From Eubacterium sp. (lineage in GTDB: Bacteria > Bacillota_A > Clostridia > Lachnospirales > Lachnospiraceae), in assembly GCA_024687845.1 (NCBI GenBank), contig JAILEL010000306.1:1-7763 (forward strand): a stretch of 7,763 nt of DNA, given 5' to 3'. The position numbers and the translations under genes are program-made. A model generated the notes under the pieces. The model made no database searches. It saw only the letters and a program-made list of their open reading frames with translations, and had not been told where the DNA came from. Positions 5,464 to 7,763 of this stretch are shown here, piece after piece. The stretch's first letter is position 1. Each line of letters begins with the position of its first letter.

Positions 5464-6933
5464 ATGAATAGACTCAAAAAGGCTGGGGCAGTTGTTGCTA
5501 TTATAATTATAAATCTATTGGTATTTGGCATAATTCCGCTGAATGTACTGGTGATATGGAAGGATTTTCCACAGTGGATCATGATAATTGCTTCAGTGGT
5601 GGATATAACGGCTACATTGCTTATAGCCAAAAAAGTATTTTCTGGGATGACGGCAAAAATTATATCAGTTATTATCACGAGTATTTTTGCTGGCTTGTGT
5701 GTACTTATTGCATATGCCTGCCCGTTCTGGAATAGTGAAGTCTTCAAGTCTGACAGGCCGATTCTATATTATGAGAATTCGGACCTTACAAAGAAAGATG
5801 CATTGGACGATCTTGAGGAGGTTATGGACTACCTGAGAAAGTATCATATATCTTTTGTGGATGGTCTGACACCTGAGGTTCAGGCAAAGTATGAGGAGGT
5901 CAAGGCTGATTTTGAGTCAAAAGATACAGTCGAAAAGATAGAGCTTATTCGTGGCGTTCGAAGTATTTTGCATGAGATAAATGATGCTCATACGACATTT
6001 AACTCGTGGGATTGTATGCTTATGTCGGATGGCCCTGAGATGAAGAGTAGAGGCTATAGTATATATTCTGTAAATGGAATTACAGAGGTCCAGATGAAGG
6101 AACTCATGGAGCCTTACTATTCCTATGAAACACCGCGAAAAATCACTGTAAATATGGAAAACTTGTTTATTCTGGATTTATGCGGAGTTGAGGCGCCTTT
6201 CGAGGTCGTGTGGAAAAATGAAGATGGAAATGAGGAATCCCGTACTTATGGCCGTGAGGACTTTATAACTGATGATGAATACTATGATCTTCTAGATAGG
6301 TATCTATCATCAGATAATAATGATTATGTATATTTTGAAATAGATGAAGAAAAGAGTGTTGCTGTACTTACACTAAAGTCTTGCTCAATAAGTAAACACT
6401 ACAGGGATTTGCTTCGTGAAATGTTTACTGAGATAAACACGAAAAACATCAAGAATCTTGCAATTGATTTAAGAGGTAATGGAGGCGGCGACACATATGT
6501 CGTAAACGAACTGTTTAAGTATCTTCCGATTGACACATATTATCAGGGAGACAATTTCAGGAAGATAAGGTGGAATTTTCTGACATTTGATCAGGGCGGG
6601 AAAACCAAGAATAAGAGAGTTGCAGAGCTTGAGTTTGATGGAAATCTGTATGTGCTTACCGATGAGGATTCATTTTCGTCAGCTATGCTTTTTACTGAGA
6701 TGGTAGTAGATAATGGTCTCGGAAAGGTAATTGGTGAGTCGCCTGCGGAATCCTGTAACTCCTGCGGTGAGATCACACAGTTCTACTTCGATGACATTGG
6801 AATGTGGTTTTCAGTATCGACAGCCTACTACACACGAATAGATTCATCGAGAGGTGACTACATTGAACCTGACTACCCCTCAGCAGGGGAAGATGCAATC
6901 AAAACGTTATATGATATTATCAGCGACAATTAA
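5464..6933 (+). CDS. Membrane-anchored S41 family peptidase
   Basis: This 489-residue protein starts with three hydrophobic helices (about residues 7-28, 37-56 and 63-87), followed by a soluble domain, probably extracellular. The soluble part has S41 protease features: a helical segment (DALDDLEEVMDYLRKYHISF), a conserved NDAHTTF with His176 as candidate catalytic histidine, the family hallmark DLRGNGGGD (from Asp335), and VLTDEDSFSSAMLFTEMV. The serine of SSAM (Ser406) is the likely nucleophile. A later GESPAE stretch and the TAYYTRIDSSRGDYIEPDYP tail complete the fold. No clear PDZ domain can be recognised between His176 and Asp335. S41 enzymes cut peptides or the C-termini of exported proteins. 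ATG 5464 is the only good in-frame start; AAGGA at 5444-5448 is 15 bases away, so initiation is weak or atypical. It ends at TAA before a terminator. Confidence 0.85.
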   Translation: MNRLKKAGAVVAIIIINLLVFGIIPLNVLVIWKDFPQWIMIIASVVDITATLLIAKKVFSGMTAKIISVIITSIFAGLCVLIAYACPFWNSEVFKSDRPILYYENSDLTKKDALDDLEEVMDYLRKYHISFVDGLTPEVQAKYEEVKADFESKDTVEKIELIRGVRSILHEINDAHTTFNSWDCMLMSDGPEMKSRGYSIYSVNGITEVQMKELMEPYYSYETPRKITVNMENLFILDLCGVEAPFEVVWKNEDGNEESRTYGREDFITDDEYYDLLDRYLSSDNNDYVYFEIDEEKSVAVLTLKSCSISKHYRDLLREMFTEINTKNIKNLAIDLRGNGGGDTYVVNELFKYLPIDTYYQGDNFRKIRWNFLTFDQGGKTKNKRVAELEFDGNLYVLTDEDSFSSAMLFTEMVVDNGLGKVIGESPAESCNSCGEITQFYFDDIGMWFSVSTAYYTRIDSSRGDYIEPDYPSAGEDAIKTLYDIISDN

Positions 6934-6997
6934 AACTCAGTAAAATCGACTATCAGAATTTTACGGGGAAGATAATGAAATAAATTATAAGGATTGA

Positions 6998-7037
6998 AGG
7001 CCGTGTACTAAGAAATTTGGTACACGGTCTCTTTTTT
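6998..7037 (+). terminator. Rho-independent terminator after the S41 peptidase gene
   Basis: AGGCCGTGTAC (6998-7008) pairs with GTACACGGTCT (7020-7030) through 11 base pairs, one of them G-U, closing an 11-nt loop. The sequence C then TTTTTT (7032-7037) follows. It ends the gntR-membrane protein-peptidase transcript and isolates the ABC gene, which therefore needs its own promoter. Confidence 0.85.
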
Positions 7038-7048
7038 GGTGCTTTTTT

Positions 7049-7074
7049 GAACACAATAATTTTTTACGATTTTT
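7049..7074. repeat. 26-bp direct repeat, copy 1
   Basis: This copy begins GAACACAATA and ends TTTTTTACGATTTTT. It matches copy 2 (7078-7103) at 25 of 26 bases, the difference being A/T at the tenth base. Copies start 29 bp apart, between the terminator and the ABC promoter. Confidence 0.8.
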
Positions 7075-7077
7075 ATA

Positions 7078-7103
7078 GAACACAATTATTTTTTACGATT
7101 TTT
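7078..7103. repeat. 26-bp direct repeat, copy 2
   Basis: This second copy ends one base before the -35 hexamer at 7105. Tandem sites directly upstream of a -35 are the usual place for an activator or response-regulator dimer; which protein binds is unknown. Confidence 0.8.
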
Positions 7104-7104
7104 C

Positions 7105-7133
7105 TTGACAAAGGAATAATTATGGTGTATTGT
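7105..7133 (+). promoter_or_regulatory. Promoter of the ABC transporter operon
   Basis: A perfect -35 TTGACA (7105-7110) is followed after 17 bp by TATTGT (7128-7133), a 4-of-6 -10. The -10 lies inside the left arm of the 39-bp palindrome, so a bound repressor would block initiation. The start would be near 7140, leaving a leader of about 80 nt. Confidence 0.6.
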
Positions 7134-7164
7134 CTGTATTACAAAAGGTAATACAGACAATACA
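7126..7164. promoter_or_regulatory. 39-bp perfect palindrome, GntR operator candidate C
   Basis: TGTATTGTCTGTATTAC (7126-7142) is followed by AAAAG and then by its exact reverse complement (7148-7164). It contains four TGTATT/AATACA half-sites, at 7126, 7135, 7150 and 7159. The inner pair has the same 9-bp gap as operator A upstream of gntR. This sharing of half-sites is the evidence that the GntR protein controls the ABC gene. Confidence 0.75.
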
Positions 7165-7218
7165 AATGATACAAAACTTTTGGATGTGCTTGATAAAGGA
7201 TAGTTCAAGGAGAAAGAT

Positions 7219-7763
7219 ATGTTAGAAATAAAGAATTTAGATAAGATTTATAAAGGAACAGATAAAGGAATAAGGAATATATCCATAAATGTCGAAGCTG
7301 GTGATATCTACGCATTTATCGGACATAATGGTGCAGGTAAGACAACACTTCTTAAGTCTATTACAGGAATACATGAGTTTGATAGTGGTGAAGTCATAAT
7401 CGATGGAATAAATATCAGGGATAATCCTATGGAGGTTAAGCGTAGAATTGCATACATTCCGGATAATCCTGATATATATGAATTTATGACTGGTATACAG
7501 TATCTTCAGTTTGTGTCAGATATTTATAATGTATCAGCAGCGGAGCGTGAGCAGAAGATAGTCGAATATGCAGATAAGTTTGAGATTACAAGTTCTCTCG
7601 GTGATCTGATTTCATCATATTCACATGGAATGAAGCAGAAGCTGGTTTTAATATCGGCACTTCTTCATAGTCCGAAGCTCCTCATAATGGATGAACCCTT
7701 TGTAGGACTTGATCCTAAAGCGTCATTTATACTGAAGGAGATAATGAAAGAAATGACAGAGCA
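7219..7763 (+). CDS. ABC transporter ATP-binding protein (3' end outside window)
   Basis: Translation starts at ATG 7219, five bases after AAGGAGA (7207-7213), and 181 codons are present before the window ends. Motifs in order are: Walker A GHNGAGKTT (residues 35-43), a Q-loop region in which the glutamine appears replaced (RRIAYIPDNPDIYEFMTG), the ABC signature in the variant form YSHGMKQK (about 134-141), and Walker B LLIMDEP with Asp158 and Glu159. The protein pairs with membrane subunits, presumably encoded next, to export or import a substrate. The DxxEFMTGxxYL pattern and the SHGM signature are typical of small ABC-2-type exporters of Firmicutes, such as those controlled by YtrA-like GntR repressors. 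Substrate is unknown. It has its own promoter, an operator-like palindrome and tandem upstream repeats, so its expression appears tightly controlled. Confidence 0.92.
   Translation, partial: MLEIKNLDKIYKGTDKGIRNISINVEAGDIYAFIGHNGAGKTTLLKSITGIHEFDSGEVIIDGINIRDNPMEVKRRIAYIPDNPDIYEFMTGIQYLQFVSDIYNVSAAEREQKIVEYADKFEITSSLGDLISSYSHGMKQKLVLISALLHSPKLLIMDEPFVGLDPKASFILKEIMKEMTE

Noticed and set aside
6940..6964. GTAAAAT/ATTTTAC hairpin just after the S41 stop
   Set aside because: The arms are short and nearly all A-T; the real terminator with a G+C stem and T tract follows at 6998-7037.
7126..7164. Reading the 39-bp palindrome as an RNA hairpin, attenuator or riboswitch
   Set aside because: The predicted transcription start near 7140 lies inside it, so the full hairpin would not be in the RNA, and shared half-sites with the gntR region favour a DNA operator.

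Overview
The window looks like chromosomal DNA from a low-GC Gram-positive, most likely a Lachnospiraceae-type clostridium (Butyrivibrio or Pseudobutyrivibrio-like). The reasons are the A+T-rich sequence, heavy use of AGA and ATA codons, strong AAGGAG-type ribosome binding sites, TTGACA/TATAAT promoters, and the protein families present. All genes read on the plus strand. The taxonomic call is inference; no rRNA or other marker gene is present.

Layout. (1) Positions 1-387 hold the 3' part of a GNAT acetyltransferase cut by the window edge. (2) Positions 388-1672 hold a HipB/HipA-type toxin-antitoxin locus. A strong promoter with three copies of a 14-bp palindrome (TAGCCGTACGGCTA) precedes an intact hipB-like antitoxin gene. 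The hipA-like kinase gene is broken: an N-terminal and a C-terminal fragment lie in different frames and overlap at ATGA, and the ATP-binding middle is missing. (3) Positions 1677-3461 hold a three-gene overlapping operon: a LytTR DNA-binding regulator, a DUF3021 four-helix membrane protein, and a CPBP intramembrane protease. This resembles LytTR regulator/membrane-inhibitor pairs with a protease added. (4) Positions 3444-7763 hold a cell-envelope module: a short YtrA-type GntR regulator, a DUF5808-containing polytopic membrane protein, a membrane-anchored S41 peptidase, a rho-independent terminator, and an ABC transporter ATPase that runs off the right edge.

How it works together. The GntR gene and the ABC gene are preceded by palindromes built from the same half-sites (TGTATT/AATACA). 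This suggests that one repressor controls both its own operon and the separately promoted ABC operon. The ABC control region is unusual. It carries a perfect 39-bp palindrome (17-bp arms) over the -10 element and, just upstream of the -35, two tandem 26-bp repeats with one mismatch.

Most notable items: the three-site HipB operator array with one site inside the promoter spacer, the internally deleted hipA, the LytTR-DUF3021-CPBP operon, and the GntR operator network with its tandem repeats. No tRNA, rRNA, CRISPR array or insertion sequence was seen.
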